A stretch of 64,000 nucleotides of DNA from Sutterella megalosphaeroides (GTDB taxonomy: Bacteria; Pseudomonadota; Gammaproteobacteria; Burkholderiales; Burkholderiaceae_F). The position numbers and the translations under genes are program-made. This document shows, one piece after another, positions 16,698 through 26,805 of this stretch (position 1 is its first letter; every line of letters begins with the position of its first letter). Under the pieces are notes generated by a model. It saw only the letters and a list, made by a program, of their open reading frames with translations. It did not search any database and was not told the origin of the DNA. Where the stretch lies: NCBI RefSeq assembly GCF_003609995.1, contig NZ_AP018786.1:2304001-2368000 (forward strand), in the 5' to 3' direction.

Positions 16698-19600
16698 ATG
16701 GCAGCACGCAAAGTTTTCGGCACGACCTGGTGGGGTCAGGCCTGGCTCAACGCCCTTCAGGCCATCGACCACGCCAACCGACTCCCCCGCGGACGCACGT
16801 ATTGGAATACGGGTCGGGTCGAGCGGCTCGGTTTCGCTTCGGACGGCTCGGGTCGCATCGAAGCGCTCGTTCAGGGGAATGCCTACTACCCCTACGAAGT
16901 TTCCGTATCGATGGCGCCCCTGCCCGCCGCGGCCGTGAAGCGCCTCGTCGACCACGTGGCGCGCGACCCGAACCTCATTTCGGCGCTTCTCGAAGGGGAA
17001 CTCCCCGAAGGGATCGCACGCGCCGCCGAAACGCTCGGGATCGAACTCTTCCCGAAGACCTACCGCTCGCTCAACGTCTCGTGCTCGTGCCCGGACAGCG
17101 CCCGCATCTGCAAGCACGTGGCCGCCGTCATCTACGGCATGGCCGATCTGATCGACCGCGATCCTTTCCTCGTCTTCCGCCTGCGCGGGATCGACCTCGT
17201 CGACGAGCTCCGCCGTCGCGGCATCGACCTTGCGGCCGCACGCCGCACGCGCGCGCCGAGCATCTTCCGCTACCTCCAAAACGCGCTTGAGGGCGCCCCC
17301 GACCCGAAGTTCGCGGGCGACGCCTATGCCGCGCTCGACGCTCTGCGAACGCTCCCGCTCTCGGGGATCGAGCCCGCTCTCGAGAAGATCCTCGCCCTCT
17401 GGCCCGAGCGGCATCCGCTCTCGAACGTTGCGAACTTTCCCGGCTGGTGGCGTACCGTCCAGAAGAAAATCGTCCGTTCGCTCGACGTGCGTCTCACGAA
17501 GGGCTTCGTCATTCGATTCGAAGAAAGCACGGCGGACGACACCGCCCCCCGGGCGAAGAAGGGCTTGGAGACCCTCATGCCGCTTCTCGAACGCTACCCC
17601 GCCTATGAGGGTGGAGACGCCGGGGCGCTGCGCCTGAAGCTTGTCCTCACGGGCGACCGCGCCACCTTGGAAGCGCGTGCGTCGACGAACGGAAAAGACT
17701 GGTTCCCGCTCGACCGCCGGGACCTCGTCGAGCGCCTCATCGACTTCGACGACGAGACGGCGAAAACGCTTCCCCTGGAAGTCGACGCGCTGAGAAGCCT
17801 CGTCGTAGCGGCCTCGAAACTCGTCGTGCAGGGGGCGCTCGTTCCGGTCCTGGCCGCTGCCGAAAGCAATATTGAGATCGACGATGGCATTGCCGAACCC
17901 GTACCCGTTTTCTACTGGGCGCCCGCGCTCCGGTCGGGCGACGTTGCGGCCCTGTTCGAAGCGGCCGTCGCGCCGCTCGTGCCGCTTGCGGAAACGCTTT
18001 TCGACGTGAAAACGCTCCGAGACCTCAAAGCGGACGGGGAAGAGGCCGGCAAAGAAAGCGGCGAGGGGGCTGAAAAGACCGACGAGGCCGACGAGGCTGA
18101 CGAAAAGACCGCAGAAAAGCGCGCGGAACCCCGCTCGGGCACGATCCGAAAAGCCGCGCTTCTCGCGCTTTCCTGGGCCGCGACCGCGCTCGTCGCGCGC
18201 GAAGCCGAGCGTCTGCACTTCACGCCCGAGGACATCGCGCAGGCCCATCTTCTCGGCGTCGACCTTCGTGAGGTGGCCGTTCCCGACCCCGAAGCGGTCG
18301 ACACGCTTTGCGCTCGCTACTTCCGCCCCTTCCTCATGGCGGACGCCTTCCCGTGGCGCCCGGTACTCACCGTGCGTTCCGGCACCGAGGACGTGACGGT
18401 GAATTTCGGGATTCTGCCGCGCGAAAGCCGCACACCCGTGCGTCTCTCCGTGCTCCTGCGCGACAAGGAATGGGCGTCGGAGCGCTTTGCCGCCTTGGGT
18501 GTACTCAAAACGCTCGAGCGCGTCGCCCCCGAAATCGCGTCGATTCGCGCCACTTCGGGCGACCCCGCGCACATCGCGCTCGAAGACCTGAAGTCCTTTC
18601 TCTTCGAAGCGGCGCCGCAGCTGCGGCTCCTCGGGGTCGTATTGCGGCTCCCGGAGTCGCTACGCAAGATGCTCAAACCACGTCTTGTCGCGCGCTTGGC
18701 CGATCCGGGCGAGAAAGCGGGCGCTTCGGGCCTTCTCGGCAAAGAGGCGCTTGCGGAATTCGAGTGGCGCGTGGCGGTCGGGAACGACCTCCTCACGCTC
18801 GAAGACCTGCGGCGCCTCATGCAGGATTCGAGCGGGATCGTGAAGTGGAAGGACGACTACGTCTACCTCGACCCCGCCGAACTCGAACGCATCGCCCGAA
18901 CGCTTGAAGCCGAGCGCGAACCCTCGTACCTCGAAAAGATGCGCGGCCTTTTGACGGGCGAAATGGCGGGCGCCGAAGTGGTGGCGTCCCCCGAAATTCT
19001 GAAGCGCCTCGAAACGCTCACGGCAGTCGAATCGATCGAACCCCCGAAGGGGCTCCGAGCCGAGTTGCGCCCCTATCAGGAGCGCGGCTACGCGTGGCTC
19101 GTCAAAAACCTCAAGCTCGGTCTCGGCTCCCTCATCGCCGACGACATGGGGCTCGGGAAAACGCTCCAGGTGATTGCCGCCCTCACCTACCTCAAGGAGT
19201 CCGGGGAGCTTGCCAAGGAAAAGGCCCTCGTCGTCCTTCCGACGACCCTCATCACGAACTGGACGCGCGAACTCGCGAAGTTTTCGCCCGATCTCACCGT
19301 GGGGGTTTACCACGGTTCGGACCGTGCGTTGCCGCCCGCGAATGCCCTTCCCGACGTGACCCTCACGAGCTACGGGCTCCTCCGACGCGACGCCGAAGTG
19401 CTCGGCGCCCGACGCTGGCGACTCCTCGTTCTCGACGAAGCGCAGGCCGTCAAAAACACGACCTCCGCCCAGACCGCGGCCGTGAAGCAGTTGAAAGCCC
19501 GCCAGGTGCTCGCGATGTCGGGGACGCCCGTCGAAAACCGACTCTCCGAATACTGGTCGATTTTCTCGACCGTGCAGCCGCGTCTGCTCGGCACGCTCAA

Positions 19601-20588
19601 GGACTTCCGCGAAACATTCGCGCGCCCCATCGAAACGGACCACGACCCGAAGGCGGCCGAAGCCCTGAAGCGCCTCACCGCGCCCTTCATGCTGCGGCGG
19701 CTTAAGAGCGACAAGTCGATCATCGCGGACCTGCCGGAAAAGAACGTCCTCGACTACTTCACGAACCTCACGACCGAACAGGCGGCCCTCTACGCGCAGA
19801 CGTTGGAGCGCCTCATGGGCGAACTCGCCGAGCTCGAAGCCCGGGCGAGCGCCTCGCCCGACGTCGAACTTACGAACGAAATCGTCGAGAACGTCTTCGA
19901 AACGGACGATCCGACCATGCCCGCCGAAACGTCCTCCCAATCGGACATCCGCGCGAAGCGCCGCGGGCTCGTTTTGCGCCTCATCACCGCCCTGAAGCAA
20001 ATCTGCAACTCGCCCTCGCAGTACCTGAAGACGGACGAGCCCCGTCCCGATTCGGGCAAGGCCGCCGCGCTCCTGGAACTTCTCGCCCGCTGCCGCGACG
20101 CGGACCGCAAGGTGCTCGTCTTCACGCAGTTCCGCGAAATGGGCGAGCGGCTTCAGAACTGGATCGAGGCCGCCACGGGCGAGCGCCCCGACTTCCTCCA
20201 CGGGGGCGTGAACCTCAAGGAGCGCTCCGCCATGGTGGACCGCTTCCAGACGGACCGCTCCGTGCGCGTTCTGATCGTTTCCTTGAAGGCGGGCGGCACG
20301 GGCCTCAACCTCACGGCCGCGTCCGCCGTCATCCACTACGACCTCTGGTGGAATCCGGCCGTGGAAAACCAGGCCACGGACCGCGCCTACCGCATCGGGC
20401 AGCGCCGCGACGTGCTCGTCTATCGCTTCGTGACCGCGGGCACCTTCGAAGAGAAGATCAACGCGATGCTCATGCAAAAGCGCGAGCTCGCCGACCTCAC
20501 GGTCTCGACGGGCGAAGCGTGGATCGGCGACATGAAGAAGGAGGAAATCGAAGCGATCTTCCGCCTGTCGTCCGAAACGGAACGCTGA
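16698..20588 (+). CDS. Large SWIM zinc-finger SNF2-family helicase
   Basis: 1296 residues. The N-terminal region contains a SWIM finger (SCSCPDSARICKH, about residues 129-142). A long middle region has an acidic/Lys low-complexity patch near residue 450. The C-terminal half is a SNF2 ATPase: DDMGLGKT (about 815), LVLDEAQAVKN (about 912), SGTPVENRLSEYWSIF, and the second RecA lobe with VSLKAGGTGLNLT and DRAYRIGQ. Such proteins translocate on duplex DNA and displace bound proteins, often RNA polymerase, but their exact bacterial role is unclear. ATG 16698 has AAGGA upstream. It lies with the abgA-like gene between folC and accD, opposite to both. Confidence 0.93.
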   Translation: MAARKVFGTTWWGQAWLNALQAIDHANRLPRGRTYWNTGRVERLGFASDGSGRIEALVQGNAYYPYEVSVSMAPLPAAAVKRLVDHVARDPNLISALLEGELPEGIARAAETLGIELFPKTYRSLNVSCSCPDSARICKHVAAVIYGMADLIDRDPFLVFRLRGIDLVDELRRRGIDLAAARRTRAPSIFRYLQNALEGAPDPKFAGDAYAALDALRTLPLSGIEPALEKILALWPERHPLSNVANFPGWWRTVQKKIVRSLDVRLTKGFVIRFEESTADDTAPRAKKGLETLMPLLERYPAYEGGDAGALRLKLVLTGDRATLEARASTNGKDWFPLDRRDLVERLIDFDDETAKTLPLEVDALRSLVVAASKLVVQGALVPVLAAAESNIEIDDGIAEPVPVFYWAPALRSGDVAALFEAAVAPLVPLAETLFDVKTLRDLKADGEEAGKESGEGAEKTDEADEADEKTAEKRAEPRSGTIRKAALLALSWAATALVAREAERLHFTPEDIAQAHLLGVDLREVAVPDPEAVDTLCARYFRPFLMADAFPWRPVLTVRSGTEDVTVNFGILPRESRTPVRLSVLLRDKEWASERFAALGVLKTLERVAPEIASIRATSGDPAHIALEDLKSFLFEAAPQLRLLGVVLRLPESLRKMLKPRLVARLADPGEKAGASGLLGKEALAEFEWRVAVGNDLLTLEDLRRLMQDSSGIVKWKDDYVYLDPAELERIARTLEAEREPSYLEKMRGLLTGEMAGAEVVASPEILKRLETLTAVESIEPPKGLRAELRPYQERGYAWLVKNLKLGLGSLIADDMGLGKTLQVIAALTYLKESGELAKEKALVVLPTTLITNWTRELAKFSPDLTVGVYHGSDRALPPANALPDVTLTSYGLLRRDAEVLGARRWRLLVLDEAQAVKNTTSAQTAAVKQLKARQVLAMSGTPVENRLSEYWSIFSTVQPRLLGTLKDFRETFARPIETDHDPKAAEALKRLTAPFMLRRLKSDKSIIADLPEKNVLDYFTNLTTEQAALYAQTLERLMGELAELEARASASPDVELTNEIVENVFETDDPTMPAETSSQSDIRAKRRGLVLRLITALKQICNSPSQYLKTDEPRPDSGKAAALLELLARCRDADRKVLVFTQFREMGERLQNWIEAATGERPDFLHGGVNLKERSAMVDRFQTDRSVRVLIVSLKAGGTGLNLTAASAVIHYDLWWNPAVENQATDRAYRIGQRRDVLVYRFVTAGTFEEKINAMLMQKRELADLTVSTGEAWIGDMKKEEIEAIFRLSSETER

Positions 20589-20664
20589 GGAGCGCTGAAA
20601 CGCGGAGAAAGCGCGTGCGACACGCCGGGGCCCGAAGCCTCGGCGCCGACCGTCCGAATGCAGA

Positions 20665-20699
20665 AAAGCCCCGGGAAGCGATGCCTTCCGGGGCTTTTT
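20665..20699. terminator. Bidirectional terminator between helicase and accD
   Basis: AAGCCCCGGGAAG pairs with CTTCCGGGGCTT (one bulged G), with T-tracts on both sides. It serves convergent genes at 20588 (plus) and 20720 (minus). Confidence 0.8.
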
Positions 20700-20719
20700 C
20701 GTGAGGTTTGAGCCGAGAC

Positions 20720-21595
20720 TCAGACGCCGTTCACGGGCTGCTTCTTCATGAGGAGTTGCGTGATCACGGAGATGCGCGAACGCATGTCGCGGCGGTCGAC
20801 GATGAGGTCGATCTGGCCCTTCTTGAGAAGGAATTCCGAGCGCTGGAAGCCTTCGGGGAGCTTTTCGCGCACCGTCTGCTCGATGACGCGGGGACCGGCA
20901 AAGCCGACAAGCGCCTTGGGTTCCGCGATGACCACGTCGCCCATGAAGGCAAACGAGGCGGAAACGCCGCCCAGGGTCGGGTCGGTGAGAACCGAGACGA
21001 AGGGAAGGCCCGCACGGGAAAGACGCGTCACGGCGGCGGTGGTCTTCGCCATCTGCATGAGCGAGACGAGACCTTCCTGCATGCGCGCGCCGCCCGAAGC
21101 GGCAAAGCAGACGAAGGGGGCGTTGCGACGGATCGCCTCGTCGACGCCGCGCGAGAAGCGTTCGCCGACGACGCTGCCCATGGAGCCCGCCATGAACTTG
21201 AATTCGAACGCGGCCGCCACCATCGGTTCGCGGCGCAGTTCGCCCGACATCACGATGAGGGCGTCGGTTTCGCCCGTGGCGTTGCGCGCCTGTTCGTGGC
21301 GCTTCACGTAGGGCTTGCTGTCGACGAAGCCGAGCGGATCCTTCGCGCGGATTTCGCCGCCCACTTCCACCGCCGTACCCGGGTCGAGAAATGCGAGAAG
21401 ACGCGCACGCGCACCGATGCGGTGATGGTAGCCGCACTTCGGGCAGACCATGAGACTGCGGTCGAGCTCCTCGGTGTAGAGCACCTGATCGCACCCGGGG
21501 CACTTCGTCCAGACGCCTTCGGGAATGGGACTCGGTTTCTTCGAGGAATCGTCTTCGCGCTTGATCTTGGGAAGAATGTGGTTGATCCAGCTCAT
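20720..21595 (-). CDS. accD: Acetyl-CoA carboxylase carboxyltransferase subunit beta
   Basis: Forms the carboxyltransferase with AccA and makes malonyl-CoA for fatty-acid synthesis. It has 291 residues. The N-terminal zinc ribbon (CPGC ... CPKC, 19 residues apart) is followed by the crotonase-type carboxyltransferase domain ([15 protein letters not shown], then [13 protein letters not shown]). It lies downstream of truA. In many betaproteobacteria trpF, trpB and trpA lie between truA and accD; here they are absent and the gap is 103 bp. Confidence 0.98.
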   Translation of the reverse strand: MSWINHILPKIKREDDSSKKPSPIPEGVWTKCPGCDQVLYTEELDRSLMVCPKCGYHHRIGARARLLAFLDPGTAVEVGGEIRAKDPLGFVDSKPYVKRHEQARNATGETDALIVMSGELRREPMVAAAFEFKFMAGSMGSVVGERFSRGVDEAIRRNAPFVCFAASGGARMQEGLVSLMQMAKTTAAVTRLSRAGLPFVSVLTDPTLGGVSASFAFMGDVVIAEPKALVGFAGPRVIEQTVREKLPEGFQRSEFLLKKGQIDLIVDRRDMRSRISVITQLLMKKQPVNGV

Positions 21596-21698
21596 CGTTC
21601 GTATTGCTGTGGGAGTGGAGGTCGGCCAATTATAGGGCGGCCGACCTCGGGAAAACCGCCCTGCGGGCGCTCGATCGAGACGGATTAGTCCGAAGAGG

Positions 21699-22499
21699 TT
21701 ACGGCCGATTCTCGAAGACCGTTCGTCCGAAGGGGCCGCCCGTCTCGCGCGGGAGATCGTGTTCGGGGTACCCGACCCCCGTGAGGTAAAGGCCCGAAGG
21801 GCTGAAGGTGGGGGCCGCGACCGAACGGTTTTTCGCTTCGAGCACCTCTTTGATCCAGAGGGGGTCTTCGCGCCCCGTACCGACGTAAATCAAAGCGCCC
21901 ACGATGTTGCGCACCATGTGCTGCAGGAACGCGTTCGCTTCGATTTTGACGCCCACGAGCGAGCCCACGCGCGCGACTTCGAGGCGCGTTACGGTGCGCA
22001 CGGGCGTTGCCGCCTGGCACTCGGCCGCACGGAAACTCGTGAAGTCGTGTTCGCCCAGAAGGTACCGGGCCCCTTCGCGCATGCGCGCTTCGTCGAGCGG
22101 CCGGAACACCCACCCCGTTCGCCCTTCGAAGACGGGCGAACGCACGGGGTCGTTCAGGATCCAGTACTCGTACGTCCGGGAGCGCGCCGTGAAGCGGGCG
22201 TGAAAGTCGTCCGGCACCGGGCGCGCCCAGCGCACCGCCACGCTGCGCGGCAGGTACGTGTTGAGGGCGCGCACCCAGCTTTGCATCGGGCGGTCGATCT
22301 CGGTCGAGAGACTCACGACCTGATGCGTCGCATGCACGCCCGCGTCCGTGCGTCCCGCACAGATCGTGGGCGTTTCCACGCGCAGGAATTCGAAAATCGC
22401 CCGCTCGAGCGCTTCCTGCACCGAGGGTCGATCGGGCTGAACCTGCCAGCCGTTGAAAGCACTGCCGTCGTACTCGACTCCGAGAGCCAGCGTCGTCAC
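21699..22499 (-). CDS. truA: tRNA pseudouridine(38-40) synthase
   Basis: Isomerises uridines in the tRNA anticodon arm. It has 266 residues. The catalytic Asp lies in the conserved [11 protein letters not shown], with [16 protein letters not shown] and [11 protein letters not shown] also present. The start is GTG at 22499, supported by AGGGAGGA upstream and the family-typical product start ([18 protein letters not shown]). It begins 14 bp after the fimV stop, so the two are co-transcribed. Confidence 0.97.
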   Translation of the reverse strand: MTTLALGVEYDGSAFNGWQVQPDRPSVQEALERAIFEFLRVETPTICAGRTDAGVHATHQVVSLSTEIDRPMQSWVRALNTYLPRSVAVRWARPVPDDFHARFTARSRTYEYWILNDPVRSPVFEGRTGWVFRPLDEARMREGARYLLGEHDFTSFRAAECQAATPVRTVTRLEVARVGSLVGVKIEANAFLQHMVRNIVGALIYVGTGREDPLWIKEVLEAKNRSVAAPTFSPSGLYLTGVGYPEHDLPRETGGPFGRTVFENRP

Positions 22500-22513
22500 T
22501 CGAATTCCTCCCT

Positions 22514-25162
22514 TCAGGCCTTGCCGATGCGTTCTTCGAGGAATTCGGCGCGCGCCTTCTGTTCGGGCGTGCCGTGCTTTTTGACTTCGACGAGGAGTTC
22601 GCGCGCTTCCTGAAGGGCGCCCAAACCGACGAAGCTGTTCGCAAGCTTCAGTTTCGCTTCGATCGACTTGCCGAGCGCTTCTTCCTTCGCGTTGGGCGCG
22701 GGCGCCTTGGGAGCGGCGGGCACCGAACTCTTGGGCTCCGCGGAGCGGCGGGAGCGCCGGGTCGACGTGCGGCTCTTCGCGGGCGCGGCGGCGGGCGCCG
22801 GAATATCTTCGACGCTTTGCGCCGCGGCCTTCGCGATCGCTTCGATGCGCGCTTCGGATTCGGGCGGCAGAGCTCCGCCCGTAAGCGAGGGCGGAACGGC
22901 CGAAGCGGGACGCAGGACGGGCTTTTGCAGGATGTCGCGCTCCGTTTCGACTTCGACGACGAGGGTCGACCCTTCGGCGTCGGCCGCCTTTTCGTCCTTC
23001 GCGCTTGCTTCGGGCTTTTCAGCCTTTTCGGCTTCAACCGTCTTTTCGCTTCCGACGGGCTCCGGCATCAGGGGCGGAATGTAGTCGTTCGTCGGCAGTT
23101 CTTCTTCCGTCACGACCACGGTCGGGCGGGCGTCCGCGTGCGGGAGCGTGAGATCGATCTTCGACACGGCCTCTTCGATCGCCGCTTCGCTCACGGTCGC
23201 GCGCATCGCTTCTTCGTCAACGGGGGGAAGCTCGTCGCTCTTCGGATCGAGCCAGGGCTGCTCGGCCGTACGCGCTTCGATCTTCTTGCGATCCTCTTCC
23301 ATCTGCGCTTCGGTGAAGGCGATCGACCCCGCGCCCATGGCGCCCGCGGTCGTGCCGTTTTTCACGGCTTCGCCGACCGTGGCCTCCACGGCCTTGAGCT
23401 GCGCGGCGCTCGTCGGGGCGACCTTCTTTTGAAGTTGAACGGTCTGCGGACCCTTCGAGCCGCAGCCCTCGGACGAGCACGAGCCGCCCGCAGCGCTCGC
23501 GCCGTCGGAATCCTTGCCGTTCTTGCGACCGCGCAAGAGGAAAAGGAGCACGAGCACGATCGCCGCAAGGAGGTACCAGGCGGGATGCACGGCGGAAAGG
23601 GTCGAGAGGAAGTCCTGCTTGTCGGCGGCTTCTTCGGTGTTCGTCGCACTCGCCTTCGAGGCGTCTTCGGGAGCGTCCTTCGTCGTGTCCTTCGACGTAT
23701 CCGACGAAGCGGCATCGGGTGCAGCCGCCGTCGAAGTCGACGCAGCCTGCTCGGTCGGCGCGGCGGTTTCGGTCGAAGATTGAGTCGACGGTTCCGCAGA
23801 GGTTGCGGCGGCGGAATCGACGGGGGCCGAGGTTTCCGGAGCCGTCGACGCGTTTGCGCTCGTCCCTTCGGTCGGGGTGACCGGGGCCGTGGACGACGTC
23901 GTGCCCGAGCCGCCCTCGCCCGTCGTCTTCACGGGGAAGGTTTCTTCGCTCGGGGCGCCTTCGGTGAGCGACTTCGAGAGCGTGCCGCCGTGAAGCACCG
24001 CGGGGCGCCCGGCATTGACGTCGCCCTGGAGTTCGCGTTGAAGAGCGAGTTTGGCCTTGTACTCTTCGAAGACCTGACGACCGGCTTCGGCGATTTCAAG
24101 GGCGGAGCCGCCCGCATCGCGCTTTGCGTTCTGAGCGGCGCCCACCGCGGCCGCGCATTCGCGCGAGACCATCTGGGCTTCCGCAAGATTGCGAGTCGAC
24201 AGGGGAATCGCCTCCGTGGGCCCGCGCATGCGGCGGAAGGCCTCTTCGGGGTCGATCGCAAAGACCGCGTCTTCCGAGGGCGGAACGAGCGTTTCGCCGA
24301 CGACGAGCAGATTGAGGTCGCCCTGCGTGAAGGCCTTGGGGTTCGCCTCGAGGAAGCCCACGGCGAGCTGCTCCATGGTCGCCCCTTCGTAGCGCGGCCA
24401 GTAGAGTTTCGCGATCGACCAGAAGGTCATGTCCTGACGAATCGGGAAGGTGCCGTGGGCGTCGAAGCCGTTGAGCGCCACGTACTCGCGCACGACGCGG
24501 GGGCCGTAGCGGCCCTTCTTGCGGGGCTTCGGAGCGGCGGTTTTTTCGGTCTTCTCCGCCTTGACGGCGTTGTCGGCCTTCGGTTCGCTCGAGGATGCGG
24601 TCGAAGAGGAGGCAGCCGCAGGCGCTTCGGAAGAAGCGGAAGCCGCGCTCGAAGCGCTCAAGCCGTTCGAAGCATTCGACACCGTCGCATCGGGCGTCGC
24701 CAGGGGCACGAGCGCGCCGCCCAAGTGCGTCGACTCGGCGACGGGTTCGACCCAGAGCCCCTCGGGGCCCGAAACGATTTCGTACCGACGAAGCGTCACC
24801 GCCCCGCCCGCGTTCAATTCGATCAGAAGCGGAAAGCGCCCCTCGGGAACGGCGTCGCCCGCCACGCGAACGCGCACGCCCCCGGGGTTCGCGTCGCGCG
24901 TGAGTCGCAGCGACCCCGCCGCTTCGGGCGGTTCGATCCCTTCGCGCTCGTACGTCGCCGCGGGCGCGATGCGCACGAGCAGCGGCGAGACGCTGAAGTC
25001 GACGTCGTGAATTTCGAGAACGGCGTCGAAAGGCTCCCCGGGAGCGCTTTCGACCTTGAGGTCGCCGAGCGAAACGGCGCCCGCGGCGGAAGCGAGGAAT
25101 GCGGCAAGCGCGGCGGCGAGCGCGGCGCGGCAGGTCGGCACGGTGGTCTTCTTGGAGTGCAT
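22514..25162 (-). CDS. fimV: FimV-family LysM/TPR inner-membrane protein
   Basis: 882 residues. A signal peptide (ending near SAAGAVSLGDL) leads to the FimV N-terminal domain, then a LysM peptidoglycan-binding region at about 227-290 (GTFPIRQDMTFWSIAKLYWP). A Ser/Thr/Ala-rich stretch, one membrane helix near residue 530 (WYLLAAIVLVLLFLL), an acidic cytoplasmic region and the C-terminal FimV helix pair (KLANSFVGLGALQEARELL) follow. FimV/HubP proteins organise the cell pole and type IV pili. ATG 25162 is chosen because the signal peptide starts there; the frame stays open for 36 codons upstream. fimV-truA is a conserved pair. Confidence 0.9.
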   Translation of the reverse strand: MHSKKTTVPTCRAALAAALAAFLASAAGAVSLGDLKVESAPGEPFDAVLEIHDVDFSVSPLLVRIAPAATYEREGIEPPEAAGSLRLTRDANPGGVRVRVAGDAVPEGRFPLLIELNAGGAVTLRRYEIVSGPEGLWVEPVAESTHLGGALVPLATPDATVSNASNGLSASSAASASSEAPAAASSSTASSSEPKADNAVKAEKTEKTAAPKPRKKGRYGPRVVREYVALNGFDAHGTFPIRQDMTFWSIAKLYWPRYEGATMEQLAVGFLEANPKAFTQGDLNLLVVGETLVPPSEDAVFAIDPEEAFRRMRGPTEAIPLSTRNLAEAQMVSRECAAAVGAAQNAKRDAGGSALEIAEAGRQVFEEYKAKLALQRELQGDVNAGRPAVLHGGTLSKSLTEGAPSEETFPVKTTGEGGSGTTSSTAPVTPTEGTSANASTAPETSAPVDSAAATSAEPSTQSSTETAAPTEQAASTSTAAAPDAASSDTSKDTTKDAPEDASKASATNTEEAADKQDFLSTLSAVHPAWYLLAAIVLVLLFLLRGRKNGKDSDGASAAGGSCSSEGCGSKGPQTVQLQKKVAPTSAAQLKAVEATVGEAVKNGTTAGAMGAGSIAFTEAQMEEDRKKIEARTAEQPWLDPKSDELPPVDEEAMRATVSEAAIEEAVSKIDLTLPHADARPTVVVTEEELPTNDYIPPLMPEPVGSEKTVEAEKAEKPEASAKDEKAADAEGSTLVVEVETERDILQKPVLRPASAVPPSLTGGALPPESEARIEAIAKAAAQSVEDIPAPAAAPAKSRTSTRRSRRSAEPKSSVPAAPKAPAPNAKEEALGKSIEAKLKLANSFVGLGALQEARELLVEVKKHGTPEQKARAEFLEERIGKA

Positions 25163-25470
25163 GACGAAGGGAGTCGACGCGACAAAGCGGGGGCGCTCGC
25201 GCGGGCGACTCGTAGACTTGGGAAAGTCCTCAGATGATACCGCACCGCCTCCGCGTCCGAAAACGGGCAACGACCCGAGGACCCCGATTCCGCCTGAGAA
25301 AACGCCCGTTTACCGGACAAAAAGCCGGATTCCCGCTCGCTTTTTCGCGGTTGTCGCGCGCGAGCACGCCGCTTCCCCGTCGCCCTCTCCTTCCGAATCG
25401 AAGGAGTCGCGCGACGCCTTAGGGAAAACACGCTTCCCCGCGAATACGACACGGCGTACCATGAACTCAC

Positions 25471-25538
25471 AGAAGCACTCCTTCAGATCGCGAAGTTCGA
25501 TCTTGGTTCTTTAGAAGCCGCATTTAAGGAGTGCTTCT
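25471..25538. other. 13-bp inverted-repeat element with a T-rich 3' flank
   Basis: AGAAGCACTCCTT (25471-25483) and its exact complement (25526-25538) flank 42 bases that contain another small pairing (GATCGCGAAGTTCGATC). TCTTTCTT follows. A 17-codon reading frame (ATG 25461) runs through it. It could be a small structured RNA, a leader or a mini-element remnant. The rest of the 542-bp fimV-deaminase gap shows no gene. Confidence 0.45.
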
Positions 25539-25622
25539 TCTTTCTTCCAACGGTCGATGCGTCGGCCGGTTCCTTCGCGAGGAAGCCGAAAAAGCCCGAT
25601 CGGTCGGGCCGAGCGTCCGAAG

Positions 25623-25671
25623 AAGGAAAAAGCGCCCGAGGGCCTCCGAGCCGATCGGGCGCTTTCTTTTT
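25623..25671. terminator. Terminator after the adenosine deaminase-like gene
   Basis: AGCGCCCGA (25631-25639) pairs with TCGGGCGCT (25655-25663). T-rich tracts lie on both sides (TTTTTCCTTC on the minus strand, TTCTTTTTC on plus). Confidence 0.8.
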
Positions 25672-25704
25672 CAAGCGGTCAGTCGATCATTCGATCAGAG
25701 TCGA

Positions 25705-26805
25705 TCAATCGAGCGCGGGGAGCTTTGCCGCGAGCGCGTCGAATTCGGGGAGCCAGAGCTCGCGCCAGCGGGCCTTTTCCTCGTCCGACACCCAGGCCGA
25801 CTCGATGCTCGCTTCGAGCATTTCGCGCAGGTCCGCAAGCGAAAAGCCCAGGTACTCGAACATGATGCGCCAGCTCTCGGCGATGTTCACGTGGTGCATC
25901 GTCGGGTCGTCGGAATTCGGGAAGAGTTTGAGGCCTGCGGCCTTCATGGCGCGGATCGGGTGGCGTTCGGCCCACTCGTCGTCCGTGAAGGTGCGAAGGT
26001 AATAGGAGTTCGTCGGCACCACGGCAAACGTCATGCCGCGATCGCAGGCGCGGCGCATGAGTTCGGGGTTGTCCGTGATGGTGTAGCCGTGATCGATCCG
26101 TTCGGCACCCAGGAGATCCATCGACGTTTCCACGTTGCGCCAGTGTTCGCCGAATTCGCCCGCGTGGAGCGTGATGTGAAAGCCCGCCTGCTTCGCCATG
26201 AAGAAGGCCTTCCAGAAGTTTTCCGGCTCGTGATTCGTTTCGCGGTAGTCGATCCCGAGGCCGATCACTTCGGGTTCGCGGTGTGCGCACATGGCTTCGA
26301 CGAGTTCGACCGCATCTTCGGGGAGCGCTTCGCGGTCGACGGCGGGAACGAGACGCCCGACGATGCCGTAGCGGCCTTCGCCTTCGCGCAAACCTTCGAC
26401 GATCGCGCTCTGGGCGGCTTCGTAGCTCATCGCGTGCTTGAGACCAGTCCAGTTCCAGAAGAGTTCGATGTAGCGCACGCCGTGCGAGGCGGCCGCTTCG
26501 AGGTGCTCGAGCGTGATGCGCTTGAGCATCGCGGGCTTCGTGAGGATGTGCGCTTCAAGCGCGCGGAAGATTCGAAGAACACCCACGGGCTTTTCGCCGC
26601 GCGTGAAGAATTCGTCGATCTCGGCCTGCGTCACGGGCGCGTTCGATTCGCGCACGAGGTCTTCGAACGTTTCCTTGCGGATCGTGCCGAGCAGGTGGCA
26701 GTGCAGCTCGGCCTTGGGGAAGGTTTCGAAGAATTCGAGCCATTCGGGCGTCAAACGGCGTTGGAAGGGACTGTCGGGAACGAACCCGGGATTGGTGGCA
26801 CGCAT
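25705..26805 (-). CDS. Adenosine deaminase family protein
   Basis: 366 residues, amidohydrolase TIM-barrel. The metal ligands are visible: HCH in KAELHCHLLGT (about residue 35), HAGE (about 215), GAERIDHG, and the Asp pair in PNSDDP (about 300). The family deaminates adenosine or adenine. The HCHLLG start and FPNSDDP differ slightly from classical Add (HLHLEG, TDDP), so substrate choice (adenosine, adenine or N6-methylated) is uncertain. ATG 26805 has GGAG upstream; the frame is open for about 93 further codons without homology. It stands alone between fimV and the focA-type gene. Confidence 0.88.
   Translation of the reverse strand: MRATNPGFVPDSPFQRRLTPEWLEFFETFPKAELHCHLLGTIRKETFEDLVRESNAPVTQAEIDEFFTRGEKPVGVLRIFRALEAHILTKPAMLKRITLEHLEAAASHGVRYIELFWNWTGLKHAMSYEAAQSAIVEGLREGEGRYGIVGRLVPAVDREALPEDAVELVEAMCAHREPEVIGLGIDYRETNHEPENFWKAFFMAKQAGFHITLHAGEFGEHWRNVETSMDLLGAERIDHGYTITDNPELMRRACDRGMTFAVVPTNSYYLRTFTDDEWAERHPIRAMKAAGLKLFPNSDDPTMHHVNIAESWRIMFEYLGFSLADLREMLEASIESAWVSDEEKARWRELWLPEFDALAAKLPALD

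Noticed and set aside
15333-18572. 1079-codon minus-strand frame across the abgA-like and helicase genes
   Set aside because: Arg/Gly/Asp/Val-rich composition typical of antisense frames in GC-rich DNA; the plus strand encodes clear enzyme motifs.
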